Assembly (NCBI RefSeq): GCF_001440395.1 | Contig: NZ_LLXZ01000118.1 | Span: 62,001 to 126,000, forward strand | DNA length: 64,000 nucleotides | Direction of reading: 5' to 3' | Source: Bradyrhizobium jicamae | GTDB lineage: Bacteria; Pseudomonadota; Alphaproteobacteria; Rhizobiales; Xanthobacteraceae | In this document: piece by piece, positions 1 through 8,780 of the stretch | How the letters are laid out: each line of letters opens with the position of its first letter | Position numbering within the stretch: position 1 is the first letter of the stretch | Program-made: the position numbers and the translations under genes | The notes under the pieces: generated by a model | What the model was told of the DNA's origin: nothing | Databases searched by the model: none | Seen by the model: only the letters and a program-made list of their open reading frames with translations

Positions 1-512
1 TCTTCCGCTTCCTGCGACCGCGCCAGCATGTCGAGCAGCATCGAGCGCTCGCTGATGGAACAGAACGCCAGATAGGCGCGCCCCAGCGCCCGCCCGAGCA
101 GGCTGAGATGGGTGTTGAGGGTGCCGTGAAACGGCGAGACCGGGCTGTCGGGAATCGTGCTGAAGCGGACCACGACCGAACTCCTGTCGAGCACGGCGAT
201 GGCGATCGGCCAGTGATATTGTCGCGTGAAGGCGATCGCCCAGGGGCGCGCGGCCTCCACCACCAGCGGATCGCCGTGAAAGCCGTTGCTCAGCGATTTG
301 ACCCGCGAGGCAACCGCGTAACCGCCTTGCCGCCGGTCGTTCGCGGCATAGCCCATCGCGCATAGCGACTTCATCAATCGCACCACCGTCGATTTCGGCA
401 AGCCGGTAGCCTTGTGCAGGCGATCGATCGAGGTGACGCGGTGGCGGTTGAGCTCTTCCAGCAAGAGAAGGCTGCGCGAGGCGGCTTCGACGGTGTCGGA
501 CTTCAGCGGCAT
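1..512 (-). CDS. IclR family transcriptional regulator (3' end beyond window)
   Basis: The minus strand reads from an ATG at 512 to the left edge with no stop, giving about 170 residues of an IclR-type regulator. The N-terminal winged helix-turn-helix is recognisable: a start around VEAASRSLLLLEELNRH, then a recognition helix containing TGLPKSTVVRLMKSL. The beginning of the effector-binding GAF-like domain follows. IclR proteins are usually about 250-270 residues, so roughly one third is missing off the edge. It is divergent from the aldolase operon and a palindrome lies between them, so it probably controls that operon in response to an aromatic or sugar-acid type ligand. The ligand is not predictable. 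Confidence 0.88.
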   Translation of the reverse strand, partial: MPLKSDTVEAASRSLLLLEELNRHRVTSIDRLHKATGLPKSTVVRLMKSLCAMGYAANDRRQGGYAVASRVKSLSNGFHGDPLVVEAARPWAIAFTRQYHWPIAIAVLDRSSVVVRFSTIPDSPVSPFHGTLNTHLSLLGRALGRAYLAFCSISERSMLLDMLARSQEAE

Positions 513-522
513 TTCCTGGGAA

Positions 523-537
523 TTCCACCTGGTGGAA
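523..537. promoter_or_regulatory. Palindromic operator, probably for the IclR regulator
   Basis: TTCCACC-T-GGTGGAA is a perfect 7-1-7 inverted repeat. It begins 11 bp upstream of the iclR start codon and about 120 bp before the divergent aldolase start. TTCCA/TGGAA half-sites are typical for IclR-family operators. Its position would let one site control both directions, including autoregulation. Confidence 0.6.
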
Positions 538-654
538 CGAGGCCGAATAGCTATGGCCGACCGGCGTCCTCCCTGCAATGGTTTTCGCCAAGCGCCGCGC
601 CGGGGCCTGCCTCCTGAAGGCAGTCCCGTGCAGATGGCCGTGGAGGAAACAACC

Positions 655-1473
655 GTGTCCGGAGAAATCGTCAGGCCGCATTTTTCGTCGTTCCGCCGTC
701 GCTTCTCGGCGCGGCAGACCGTCGTCGGCTCGTTCATCAAGACGCCGACCACGCATGCGACCGAGATTTTCGGCGCACTCGGCTATGATTTCGTCGTCAT
801 CGATGAGGAGCACGCGCCGATCGATCGCGCGATGACCGACCTCATGCTGCTGGCCGCGCGCGCCGGCAACCTCGCCGGCATCGTGCGGGTGTCGTCGGAC
901 GATCCGGCCAAGATCCTGTCGTGCCTCGACTGCGGCGCTGCCGGTGTGCTGGTGCCCCATGTCGCGACGGTCGAGAAGGCGCGCGCGGTTGCCGCCGCCG
1001 CGCGATACCGCGGCGGACGGCGCGGTTACTCAGGCTCATCCCGCGCCGGCGCCTATGGCGGCACGCCGATGTGGTCGCTCGTCGATGACCAGGATGCATC
1101 GGTCTGCGCGATCGCGATGATCGAGGACCCGGAAGCGCTGGACCAGATCGACGCCATCGCCGCCGTCGACGGAATCCACGGCTTCTTCATCGGCCGCGGC
1201 GACCTCACCGTCGCCCTCGGCGCCAAATCGTCGGCCGACGCCTCCGTCAAGGACGCGGTTATCAGGATCATCGCCGCGGCGAAGAAGGCCGCCAAGCCGG
1301 TCTGCGTGATGGTCGCGGGCGCGGCGGAAGCCAAGGAGTTCGCCGAACTCGGCGCCAGCGCCTTCATCATCTCGTCGGATCAGGGCCAGATGCGCCGGGC
1401 CGCGGCGCAAACGCTCACCGAATTCAAGACCCTCGTCAAAACCACGGATGGTTCGCATGTATCACAGCTCTGA
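655..1473 (+). CDS. HpcH/HpaI family aldolase (2-oxo acid aldolase)
   Basis: This is a class II, metal-dependent aldolase of the HpcH/HpaI (citrate lyase-like) fold, which cleaves 4-hydroxy-2-oxo acids to pyruvate plus an aldehyde. Visible signatures are VVIDEEHAP near the N-terminus, VPHVATVEKARAVAAAARYRGG, and the metal/substrate region AMIEDPEALDQIDAIAAVDGIHGFFIGRGDL. I chose the GTG at 655 because GGAGGA at 642-647 sits 7 nt upstream. In-frame GTG 628 and ATG 634 are alternatives and would add seven to nine residues. It is the first gene of an operon, and the next gene begins before its stop. The true substrate is unknown; 2-dehydro-3-deoxy sugar acids and 4-hydroxy-2-oxovalerate-type compounds are both possible. 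Confidence 0.82.
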   Translation: MSGEIVRPHFSSFRRRFSARQTVVGSFIKTPTTHATEIFGALGYDFVVIDEEHAPIDRAMTDLMLLAARAGNLAGIVRVSSDDPAKILSCLDCGAAGVLVPHVATVEKARAVAAAARYRGGRRGYSGSSRAGAYGGTPMWSLVDDQDASVCAIAMIEDPEALDQIDAIAAVDGIHGFFIGRGDLTVALGAKSSADASVKDAVIRIIAAAKKAAKPVCVMVAGAAEAKEFAELGASAFIISSDQGQMRRAAAQTLTEFKTLVKTTDGSHVSQL

Positions 1474-2389
1474 TCCCCGCGCGGCGCTCGCCGCCGCGCC
1501 GGCCGGCACAAAGCCCGCAGCCACTCACTTTGCCGGTGCTGAGTACGCGAAATTCTACGAAACGCCGCCGGCCGAAAATCAAAATGGCGCGCGCACCTGG
1601 TACGCCCGCGGCCAGAATTTCATCATCGCCTATAGCGATGCCGACGAGGGCGCGGTGCTGAGCCGCACCAACCAGCCCGATGAATATGTCGTGCTGCTTC
1701 CCGATCCCGGCGCCGGCGCCGAGATCGCGTGGGGGAACGAGCGCAAGGTCGTCACTGGTCACTCCATCAGCTTCGTGCCGGCGGGCGCAAGCTCCGTCAC
1801 GCTGAAGGGCGCTGCCAAGGTGGTGCGCATGGTGACGACGCGATCGGAAGATCTCGCAAAGCGCTGCTCCAACGCTGCGTCCTACGCGACGCCGCATCCC
1901 AATCTGCCGCCGTTCGAGCCGTGGCCGGAAGCTGCGGGCGGGGCGAAGATCCGGACCTACAGTCTCGACGTCGCGGCGACGCCGGGCCGGTTCGGCCGGA
2001 TCTTCCGCTGCTCGACCTTCATGGTGAATTTTCTCGAGCCGAAAAACGGGCCGCGCGATCCGAGCAAGATGTCACCGCATCACCATGACGATTTCGAGCA
2101 ATGCTCGCTGGCGCTTGCCGGCACCTTCATCCATCACCTGCGCTGGCCATGGACGACTGACATGGCGCAGTGGCGCGCCGACGATCACGAAAGCTGCGGG
2201 TCACCTTCCATCGCGGTAATTCCGCCGCCCTCCATTCACACCTCGCAGGCCGTCGATCCGAAGCTCAACGTTCTCGTCGACATCTTCTGCCCGCCGCGGC
2301 TGGATTTCTCGGCCAAGCCGGGCTGGGTGCTGAACGAGGACGATTATCCGATGCCCACGCAAGCCGCCGCCGGCAAATCCGCTGCCTGA
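1448..2389 (+). CDS. Cupin-like protein of unknown function
   Basis: This is a 313-residue protein without a signal peptide. The C-terminal half carries a cupin-like metal site (SPHHHDDFEQCSLALAGTF, then a downstream IHTSQ), and the N-terminal half looks like a second, metal-less cupin barrel (NQPDEYVVLLPDPGAG ... SFVPAGASS). The start overlaps the aldolase stop by 26 bp, so translation is coupled; a second ATG at 1457 is possible. Its place between an aldolase and a metal hydrolase suggests a dioxygenase or isomerase step on the same substrate. The reaction cannot be named. Confidence 0.6.
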   Translation: MVRMYHSSDPRAALAAAPAGTKPAATHFAGAEYAKFYETPPAENQNGARTWYARGQNFIIAYSDADEGAVLSRTNQPDEYVVLLPDPGAGAEIAWGNERKVVTGHSISFVPAGASSVTLKGAAKVVRMVTTRSEDLAKRCSNAASYATPHPNLPPFEPWPEAAGGAKIRTYSLDVAATPGRFGRIFRCSTFMVNFLEPKNGPRDPSKMSPHHHDDFEQCSLALAGTFIHHLRWPWTTDMAQWRADDHESCGSPSIAVIPPPSIHTSQAVDPKLNVLVDIFCPPRLDFSAKPGWVLNEDDYPMPTQAAAGKSAA

Positions 2390-2417
2390 CACGTTCACGT
2401 AAAAGAGGGCCCTGACC

Positions 2418-3389
2418 ATGGCCGACACGCAAGCATCCTATCCGACCACCGTTCCGCTGCCGCCGCTGTCGCGGGCGGCAGAAGTCGCCGAACTCCTGGT
2501 CGGCGCGATCGATCTGCACTGCCATAGCGGTCCGGCCGCCATGCCGCGCATTCTCGATCATCACGAAGAACTGCTCGATGCGGCGGAAGCGAAATTTCGG
2601 GCCGTGCTGTTCAAGGATCATTTCTATGCCGGCATGCCGCATGCGATCCTGCTGGAGAAGCTGTTTCCCGAGACCAACGTAAAACTGTTCTCGGGCATCG
2701 TGCTGAACAATGCGTCCGGTGGCATCAACCCGCATGCCGTCGACCACACGATCAAGCTCGGCGGCAAGATCGTCTGGATGCCGACGCTGTCGGCAGCGAA
2801 CCACATCAAGGCGATGGCGGCCGGAAACAAGACCTTTCCGAAGACCTCGCAGAAGATGCTCGATCCGATCCCGCTGTCGGCGCTCGACGCCAACGGCAAG
2901 CTGACGGACGACACCCGGAAGGTGATCGATCTCATCGCCGAGGCTGATATCATCCTGGCCGGCGGCCACCTGCCGGCCAGCGAGCTGCACATCCTGTTCG
3001 ACGAGGCGACGCGGCGCGGCGTCAGGAAGATGATGGTGAACCATCCGACCTATATCGTCGGTTGTAGTGATACTGATATCCGCCAGCTCGTCGCGATCGG
3101 CGTCAAGATGGAGCACTCGATCTGCATGTTCATCGAGGGCAAATCCTTGAAGTACAGCCCGGATGATCTCGCGCACCTGATCGAGGTGGCCGGTGTCGAC
3201 AATACGATCCTGTCGTCCGATCTCGGCCTGCAGGGCTCGCAGCGCCCGGTCGATGGTTTCCGCAGCATCACGCAGATCCTGCTCGATCTGCAGATGCCGC
3301 GGCCGGCGATCAGAAAGCTCATCAGCGACAACGCCGCGCGGTTCCTGAATCTTCCGGTGGTGCAGTCGGCCGCGCAGGACGCCGCCTAG
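2418..3389 (+). CDS. DUF6282-like metal-dependent hydrolase
   Basis: This 323-residue soluble protein has amidohydrolase/PHP-like features: DLHCHSGPAAMPR near residue 32 (an HxH metal motif at the first barrel strand), FKDHFY, later NHPTY and MEHSICMF, and a C-terminal SSDLGLQGS that would supply the catalytic aspartate. These fit a TIM-barrel hydrolase of the DUF6282 type. It lies 28 nt after the cupin gene with an AAGAGGG ribosome-binding site. Operon context suggests hydrolysis of a lactone or amide intermediate. Family assignment is from motif recall only. Confidence 0.62.
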   Translation: MADTQASYPTTVPLPPLSRAAEVAELLVGAIDLHCHSGPAAMPRILDHHEELLDAAEAKFRAVLFKDHFYAGMPHAILLEKLFPETNVKLFSGIVLNNASGGINPHAVDHTIKLGGKIVWMPTLSAANHIKAMAAGNKTFPKTSQKMLDPIPLSALDANGKLTDDTRKVIDLIAEADIILAGGHLPASELHILFDEATRRGVRKMMVNHPTYIVGCSDTDIRQLVAIGVKMEHSICMFIEGKSLKYSPDDLAHLIEVAGVDNTILSSDLGLQGSQRPVDGFRSITQILLDLQMPRPAIRKLISDNAARFLNLPVVQSAAQDAA

Positions 3390-3444
3390 CGAGGACAAGC
3401 GCAAAGACCGCGATTGGCGGCGCGCTCAGGGGGAGGAGGTCATC

Positions 3445-4518
3445 ATGGGTCGGGGAGATTGCGACGGACGCGCGCGGATGCACCTCATGTCGCGGACGAT
3501 GGTAGCATTGCTGTTCGCTGCAGCAGGCCATACGGCCTTCGCCCAAGAGAATCGCAAGCCGCCGATCATCCTGGAATCGATCGGGGCGTATGAAGTGGGC
3601 GGCAAGGTCATTGCAAAACCTGGCGATCCCAGCCAGACGCTCTCCTGCGATCATGGGTACGTCGAATACTTCATCCCCGCGAAACGGCGCAGCGTCGGCC
3701 TGATCATGTGGCACAGTTCCAGCACCAAGGTGTGGGAGAACCGCTGGGACGGCGGCGAGGGCTACAAGAGCATTTTCCTGCGGCGGGGATATCCGGTTTA
3801 CCTGTGGGACGGCCCGCGCGTCGGCCGCGCGAACTGGAGCTGCGAGCCGATCACCTACACGCCTGATTATTTCGACCAGCGCAACTTTGCCGCCTGGCGT
3901 TTCGGTGTGAACTATCTCAGCTGGCATCCGGGCCTGCAGTTTCCGATGGCGGACAAGGAAGCCTGGAATCAGGCGACGCGTGCCCGTTACGACGAGTTCG
4001 ATACGCTCGAGAATGCCTTGCTGCAGGCGGAGGCCGGCGGCCAGGCCATCGACAGGATCGGTCCCGTCATTGCCGTCACCAATTCCGCGGGCGGGTGGCG
4101 CGCGCTCTTGTCGGCGCTCAAGGCAAAGAGCGACAACATGAAAGGCATCGTTGCCTATGAAACCCCGGGCTTCGTCTTCCCGGAAGGCGAGGGGCCCGAG
4201 CCCAAGCCGGATGCGCCATACGGTCCCAATGCCGTGCCGCTGGCCGAGTTCAAGAAGCTGACGAAGTTTCCGATCCAGATGGTGTTCGGCGACTACACCG
4301 ATACGCGGCCGATCTGGGCGACGTCGATCAAGGTGGCGCGGACCTTCTGCGATATCGTCAATCGCCACGGCGGGGACTGCGAGGTTCTGCTGCTCCCCGA
4401 TGCGGGCCTGCGCGGCAACACGCATATCGCCTTTGCCGACCTCAACAACGAAGCCGTTGCGGACGAACTGTCCAAATGGCTGGGTCGAAAAGGCCTCGAC
4501 AGATTTGCCGGAGAATAA
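3445..4518 (+). CDS. Secreted alpha/beta hydrolase
   Basis: A strong ribosome-binding site (GGGAGGAGG at 3431-3439) supports the start at 3445. The first about 34 residues form a long n-region and a hydrophobic segment ending in HTAFAQ, a likely signal peptide. The mature protein has an alpha/beta-hydrolase pattern: IMWHSSSTKVWEN as the oxyanion region, AVTNSAGGWRALL as nucleophile elbow (S within N-S-A-G-G, not the usual G-x-S-x-G), and GNTHIAFADLNN carrying the probable catalytic histidine. It acts in the periplasm, next to a periplasmic TctC protein. It could release a carboxylate from an ester before uptake. The substrate is unknown. Confidence 0.72.
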   Translation: MGRGDCDGRARMHLMSRTMVALLFAAAGHTAFAQENRKPPIILESIGAYEVGGKVIAKPGDPSQTLSCDHGYVEYFIPAKRRSVGLIMWHSSSTKVWENRWDGGEGYKSIFLRRGYPVYLWDGPRVGRANWSCEPITYTPDYFDQRNFAAWRFGVNYLSWHPGLQFPMADKEAWNQATRARYDEFDTLENALLQAEAGGQAIDRIGPVIAVTNSAGGWRALLSALKAKSDNMKGIVAYETPGFVFPEGEGPEPKPDAPYGPNAVPLAEFKKLTKFPIQMVFGDYTDTRPIWATSIKVARTFCDIVNRHGGDCEVLLLPDAGLRGNTHIAFADLNNEAVADELSKWLGRKGLDRFAGE

Positions 4519-4551
4519 GTGCCCGGCACAAGCAAACAGCTTGGAGGAAAC

Positions 4552-5523
4552 ATGCGCTTGCTGGCTTTCGGTCTCCTGGGCCTTGCACTTGCCGTTGCGC
4601 CGTGTCCCCGCGCCGTCGCGCAGGAATGGCCGAACCGTCCGGTCACCATGGTCGTGCCGTTCCCCGCCGGCGCCGCCGTCGACACGCTGGCGCGCGCCGT
4701 CGCGCATGCGCTGAGCGAGGATTTCGGCAAGCAGTTCATCGTCGACAATCGTGCGGGCGCGGGCGGCAATCTCGGCGGAGCGGCAGTCGCCAAGGCGAAT
4801 GCTGACGGCTACACATGGCTGTTCGGGACGCCGGCGCCGATCGCGCTCAACAAGCTGATGTACAAGGGCCTGGCTTACGACTCCGAGCGGGATTTCACGC
4901 CGGTCATCCTCGTTGCCAAATCTCCGATGATGATCACGGCGACTTCAGGTTTTCCGGCAAAGACGCTTCCCGAACTGATCGCCTATGCCAGGCAGAACCC
5001 CGGCAAGGTCAATGTCGGCCATCCCGGCAATGGTACGCTCGGACATATCACCTCGGCGTTGATCCAGCAGTTCGCCGGCGTCGAGATGACGCATGTGCCG
5101 TATCGCGGCTCGGCGCCGTTGATCACGGACCTGCTGTCGGGACAGGTCGACGTCGCCATGGACTTCATGCCGACCTATCTGCCGCTGGTGGCCGACGGCA
5201 AGATCCGCCCGCTTGCGGTGACGACGAGCCGGCGCGTGGCGCAACTGCCGGACGTGCCGACTGTGCAGGAAGCCGGATTCAGGAATTTCGAGGCGACCGC
5301 ATGGTACGCGATCGTGGCTCCAACCGGTACGCCGCCCGATATCATGAGCAGGGTGAACAAGGCAGTTAACGCCTTCCTGAACAGTGACAAGGGCAAGGCC
5401 ATACTCGAGCAGAATTCGCTGCAGGGCGTCGGAGGCGCTCCGGAAGACCTCAAGGCGTTCATCGATGGCGAACGCGACAAATGGCGTCCCGTGATCGAGG
5501 CGGCAAAGATCGCGATGCAGTGA
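4552..5523 (+). CDS. TctC/Bug family tripartite tricarboxylate transporter substrate-binding protein
   Basis: This 323-residue periplasmic binding protein has a signal peptide (MRLLAFGLLGLALAVAPCPRAVAQ) followed by the family opening EWPNRPVTMVVPFPAGAAVDTLAR. Other Bug-family marks are VDNRAGAGGNLGG, VPYRGSAPLITDLLSGQVD and DVPTVQEAGF. The ATG at 4552 has GGAGGA at 4543-4548. These proteins bind carboxylates, often dicarboxylates or aromatic acids. The membrane partners TctA and TctB are not in the window, which is common for this over-expanded family. It probably feeds the substrate of this operon into the cell or into a sensing route. Confidence 0.9.
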   Translation: MRLLAFGLLGLALAVAPCPRAVAQEWPNRPVTMVVPFPAGAAVDTLARAVAHALSEDFGKQFIVDNRAGAGGNLGGAAVAKANADGYTWLFGTPAPIALNKLMYKGLAYDSERDFTPVILVAKSPMMITATSGFPAKTLPELIAYARQNPGKVNVGHPGNGTLGHITSALIQQFAGVEMTHVPYRGSAPLITDLLSGQVDVAMDFMPTYLPLVADGKIRPLAVTTSRRVAQLPDVPTVQEAGFRNFEATAWYAIVAPTGTPPDIMSRVNKAVNAFLNSDKGKAILEQNSLQGVGGAPEDLKAFIDGERDKWRPVIEAAKIAMQ

Positions 5524-5539
5524 AGCGAGATCGCGGTCA

Positions 5540-6301
5540 ATGACGAGCATTGAAATTCCTGCGCTGTCGCTTCCGAAGGTTACGCTCGTCACCGGCGGCA
5601 ACAGCGGCATCGGCAGGGCCACCGCGGCACGCCTTGCTGACATGGGGTCCGCCGTCGTGGTCGGCTACAACAGCCGCCGAGATCAGGCCGAAGAGGTGAT
5701 CGGCGGACTGCAGGGCGAGCGGCATCACGCCATGCGTATTGCGATCGATGATCCGGTTTCCGTCGCCGAGGCCGCAGCGGCGGTGGATAGGCAGTACGGA
5801 CGGCTCGATGTGCTGGTCAATTGCGGGGACGCCACGACACCGGTGCCCGGCAATGATCTCCAGGGACTGACGGACGAGATCTTCGACAAAACCGTCGGGC
5901 TCAATCTGCGCGGCCCATTCTCGATGGTCCGCGCCTTCCGCCCCTTGCTCGAACGCGGCAACGGCGCAGCCATCGTGAACATTTCATCCATTGCGGCCCG
6001 AACAGGCATCGGCAGCAGCCTGGCCTATCTGGCTGCAAAGGCCGGTGTCGACGCGCTCACGATCGCGCTGGCAAAAGTGCTTGCGCCACGCATCCGCGTG
6101 TTCTCGGTCTCGCCGGCCGGCGTGGACACGGACTTTGTCGCCGGCCGAACGCGCGAACAGTTGCAAAAGACCGCTGAGAGATTGCCGCTGGCACACGTCA
6201 CCACGCCGGACGATGTCGCACGGGCGGTGGTTGCCTGCATCGTTCACCTGACGAGTTCGACGGGAATTGTGCTGCCGGTGGATGAGGGCAGGCACCTCTA
6301 G
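5540..6301 (+). CDS. SDR family NAD(P)-dependent oxidoreductase
   Basis: This 253-residue classical short-chain dehydrogenase has the cofactor motif TGGNSGIGRATA at residues 18-29, an NCGDA motif in place of NNAG, the catalytic serine in IVNISS, and the YLAAK (YxxxK) pair. It sits 16 nt downstream of the TctC gene and 31 nt upstream of the aldehyde dehydrogenase. Together the two could oxidise an alcohol through an aldehyde to an acid. Specificity is not predictable from sequence. Confidence 0.85.
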   Translation: MTSIEIPALSLPKVTLVTGGNSGIGRATAARLADMGSAVVVGYNSRRDQAEEVIGGLQGERHHAMRIAIDDPVSVAEAAAAVDRQYGRLDVLVNCGDATTPVPGNDLQGLTDEIFDKTVGLNLRGPFSMVRAFRPLLERGNGAAIVNISSIAARTGIGSSLAYLAAKAGVDALTIALAKVLAPRIRVFSVSPAGVDTDFVAGRTREQLQKTAERLPLAHVTTPDDVARAVVACIVHLTSSTGIVLPVDEGRHL

Positions 6302-6332
6302 GGCGCGAGAACTGCGCCACGGAAAAGGAACG

Positions 6333-7751
6333 ATGGAAAAACTGAAATTCTACATCGATGGCGCCTGGGTCGATCCGGCTGCTCCGTCGACACTCGGAAT
6401 AGTCAACCCCGCGACGGAGGAGATTTTTGCGCAGATCAGCCTGGGCTCGCGGCGGGATGTGGATCGCGCCGTCAAGGCAGCACGCCGCGCATTCGCGACA
6501 TACTCGGCAACGAGCGTCGAAGAACGTCTGACGTGGCTGCAGAAGATCATCGAAGGCTTCAGTGCGCGCCTGCCTGAACTGGCGCGGATGATGACGCTCG
6601 AAATGGGCGCGCCCATCACCTTTGCGACCGAGCGTCAGGCAACGGTTGCGCTGTTTCATTTCGAGGAAGCGGCGCGCGTTCTTGCGCAATACAAGTTTGA
6701 GGAGCGGATGGGGAGCGGCATCGTCCGCCGCGAGCCGATCGGTGTCTGCGGACTGATTACGCCGTGGAACTGGCCGCTGAACCAGGTTGCGTCAAAAGTC
6801 GCGCCGGCACTGGCGACCGGCTGCACCGTCGTCCTGAAACCCAGTGAGATCGCGCCGCTCAGCGCGATGTTGTTCGCCGAGATCGTTGATGCCGCCGGCG
6901 TGCCGGCGGGCGTCTTCAATCTCGTCAATGGCGACGGGCCCACGGTGGGCGAGGCGATCGCCGCCCACCCCGCGATCGACATGGTGTCTTTCACCGGATC
7001 GACGGCGGCCGGCGTCAGGGTGGCCAAGCTTGCGGCAGATACGGTCAAGCGCGTCGCGCAGGAACTGGGTGGAAAATCCGCCAACATCATCCTGGCAGAT
7101 GCCGACCTGAAGACCGCCGTGATTCAGGGCGTTCACGCCTGCTACACGAACGCCGGCCAGAACTGCCAGTCTCCCACGCGCATGCTGATCCCGCGTGCGC
7201 AGCGGGAAGCGGCGTTCGCTGCGGCGCGCGAGGCGGTCGATGCGATTCGCCTGGGAGACCCGCTCGATCCCGCATCCAACATGGGGCCGCTGGTGAGCCA
7301 GGCGCAGGTTCAGAAAGTTCAGAACCTGATTCAGTCGGGCGTGGACGAGGGGGCGACGCTGGTGGCCGGCGGCACCGGGCGGCCTGCCGAAGTCAATCGC
7401 GGATACTTTGTTCGCCCGACCGTCTTCGGCGACGTGACGCCGCAGATGAAGATTGCGCGGGAGGAGATCTTCGGTCCGGTGCTGTCGATCATGAGCTATG
7501 ACAGCGAGGACGAAGCGATCGAGATCGCGAATGACACGCCGTTCGGCTTGGCGGGCTTCGTGCAGTCCAGGAACGCGGATCGCGCTCGCAGCGTCGCCAA
7601 TCGCATCCGCACTGGGCGCGTCTATCTCAATGGTGCTCCCTTCGACCGCAGCCTGCCGTTCGGCGGCTACAAGCAATCCGGCAATGGGCGCGAGTTCGGG
7701 GTGTTCGGGTTTGAAGAATATCTCGAAGTAAAGGCCATCCTTGGCAACTAG
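6333..7751 (+). CDS. Aldehyde dehydrogenase family protein
   Basis: This 472-residue NAD(P)-dependent aldehyde dehydrogenase has the catalytic cysteine at residue 278 (NAGQNCQSPTR), the general-base glutamate at about 244 (QELGGKSAN), the oxyanion asparagine in TPWNWPLN and a C-terminal KQSGNGREFG. The start at 6333 has AAAGGAA upstream; the longer frame back to 6267 overlaps the SDR and is rejected. It is the last gene of the plus-strand operon and ends 2 bp from the convergent GlxA-type regulator. It probably oxidises the aldehyde released by the aldolase or the SDR. Confidence 0.9.
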   Translation: MEKLKFYIDGAWVDPAAPSTLGIVNPATEEIFAQISLGSRRDVDRAVKAARRAFATYSATSVEERLTWLQKIIEGFSARLPELARMMTLEMGAPITFATERQATVALFHFEEAARVLAQYKFEERMGSGIVRREPIGVCGLITPWNWPLNQVASKVAPALATGCTVVLKPSEIAPLSAMLFAEIVDAAGVPAGVFNLVNGDGPTVGEAIAAHPAIDMVSFTGSTAAGVRVAKLAADTVKRVAQELGGKSANIILADADLKTAVIQGVHACYTNAGQNCQSPTRMLIPRAQREAAFAAAREAVDAIRLGDPLDPASNMGPLVSQAQVQKVQNLIQSGVDEGATLVAGGTGRPAEVNRGYFVRPTVFGDVTPQMKIAREEIFGPVLSIMSYDSEDEAIEIANDTPFGLAGFVQSRNADRARSVANRIRTGRVYLNGAPFDRSLPFGGYKQSGNGREFGVFGFEEYLEVKAILGN

Positions 7752-7753
7752 GA

Positions 7754-8683
7754 TCAGGCGACGGGACGGAAATGTCCGGGCGGATGTTTGGTATCGCGCC
7801 GGATCAGCCGGCGCAGCGTGGACGGCTCCGCATATCCGACCCGCCGGGCGATCTCATCTACCGGCAGCCGCGTGGTCTCCAGCAGCAATCGCGCGGTCTC
7901 CAGCCTGATCCGCTGGACAAACTGAATCGGTGAAACGCCGCAGATCGCCGCCATTCGCCGGGCAAATGTCCGCGGCGCCAGCGCGACGGCTGCGGCCAGT
8001 TCCTCGATCGCAAAGTCGCGCGCGATGTTGTCACGCACCCATTGCTCGGCCCTGGCAATTTTGGGGTCCTGGCCCGCCAGATAGGTCATCGCCATGAATG
8101 GCGCCTGGGAGCGCCGCTCATCCAGCAGCAGAAAGTTGGCGCAGGCTTTCGCTAGGCGCGGTCCGGCGAACCGGCTGACGACGGCGAGCATCAGGTCCAT
8201 CTGCGCCATGGCCGCGCCGGCGGTCGCGATCGGCCAATCGGCGACGACCATCTGCTCCGTCATGAGTTCGACGCGGGGATAGCGCTGGCGAAACAGCGGC
8301 GCGAACCACCACGTCGTGGTCGCCCGCCGGCCATCGAGCAAGCCCGTCTCCGCCAGCAGGAAGGTGCTGGCACAGGGCGCGGCGAGCATGGCGCCGTTGT
8401 TGAACGCGCGGGTCAGCATGTCGCCCGCGCGCCGGCATGCCGGGCTCTTCAACTTGCTCTCGAGTTCGTCCGCCGACGGCGTGCCGAGACCAGGGACGAT
8501 CACGAGTTCTATCCCTCGCAGATTGACATCGCTGCGGCGGGCGCCGCAGCGCACGGTCGTCACCTTGAATGGCCGAACGCGTTTCGTACCGCTGATCTGG
8601 TTGGCAGTCGCCATGACGTCGTGGGTGATCGCCGCACTCGACGCCATGCAGCCCTCGATCTCTACGACGGCGACTTTTGTCAT
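7754..8683 (-). CDS. GlxA family transcriptional regulator (DJ-1/PfpI domain plus AraC HTH)
   Basis: This is a 309-residue regulator. Residues 1 to about 190 form a DJ-1/PfpI-like domain with a nucleophile-elbow cysteine at 104 (AAPCASTFLLAETGLLDG). Residues about 205-309 form an AraC-type double helix-turn-helix (FAIEELAAAVALAPRTFARRM ... LPVDEIARRVGYAEPSTLRRL). The ATG at 8683 gives the family's normal N-terminus (MTKVAVVEIEG); the frame extends upstream to 8764, but that adds an Arg-rich stretch unlike the family. It is divergent from the dienelactone hydrolase gene, the most likely target. Confidence 0.88.
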   Translation of the reverse strand: MTKVAVVEIEGCMASSAAITHDVMATANQISGTKRVRPFKVTTVRCGARRSDVNLRGIELVIVPGLGTPSADELESKLKSPACRRAGDMLTRAFNNGAMLAAPCASTFLLAETGLLDGRRATTTWWFAPLFRQRYPRVELMTEQMVVADWPIATAGAAMAQMDLMLAVVSRFAGPRLAKACANFLLLDERRSQAPFMAMTYLAGQDPKIARAEQWVRDNIARDFAIEELAAAVALAPRTFARRMAAICGVSPIQFVQRIRLETARLLLETTRLPVDEIARRVGYAEPSTLRRLIRRDTKHPPGHFRPVA

Positions 8684-8703
8684 GTCAAAAGATACCCGAT
8701 AAA

Positions 8704-8717
8704 TGTCATTTTTGACA
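8704..8717. promoter_or_regulatory. Inverted repeat / -35-like element between the GlxA regulator and the dienelactone hydrolase
   Basis: TGTCA-TTTT-TGACA is a perfect 5-4-5 inverted repeat in the 97-bp divergent gap. It ends in TTTTTGACA, so its right arm doubles as a TTGACA -35 element for the plus-strand hydrolase gene. A related TTTTG...CAAAA arrangement overlaps the regulator start at 8675-8690. This is a plausible binding site for the adjacent GlxA-type regulator. Confidence 0.45.
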
Positions 8718-8780
8718 CTATACCGTCGGCCGCGAAATCGCAACGATGCCCTCCAGACCATCAATCAGGGAAATGCGCCG

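Noticed and set aside
3322..4707. Minus-strand open frame of 461 codons opposite the secreted hydrolase and TctC genes
   Set aside because: It has no domain features, is Arg- and Gly-rich as expected of antisense frames in GC-rich DNA, and both plus-strand genes have good ribosome-binding sites and signal peptides.
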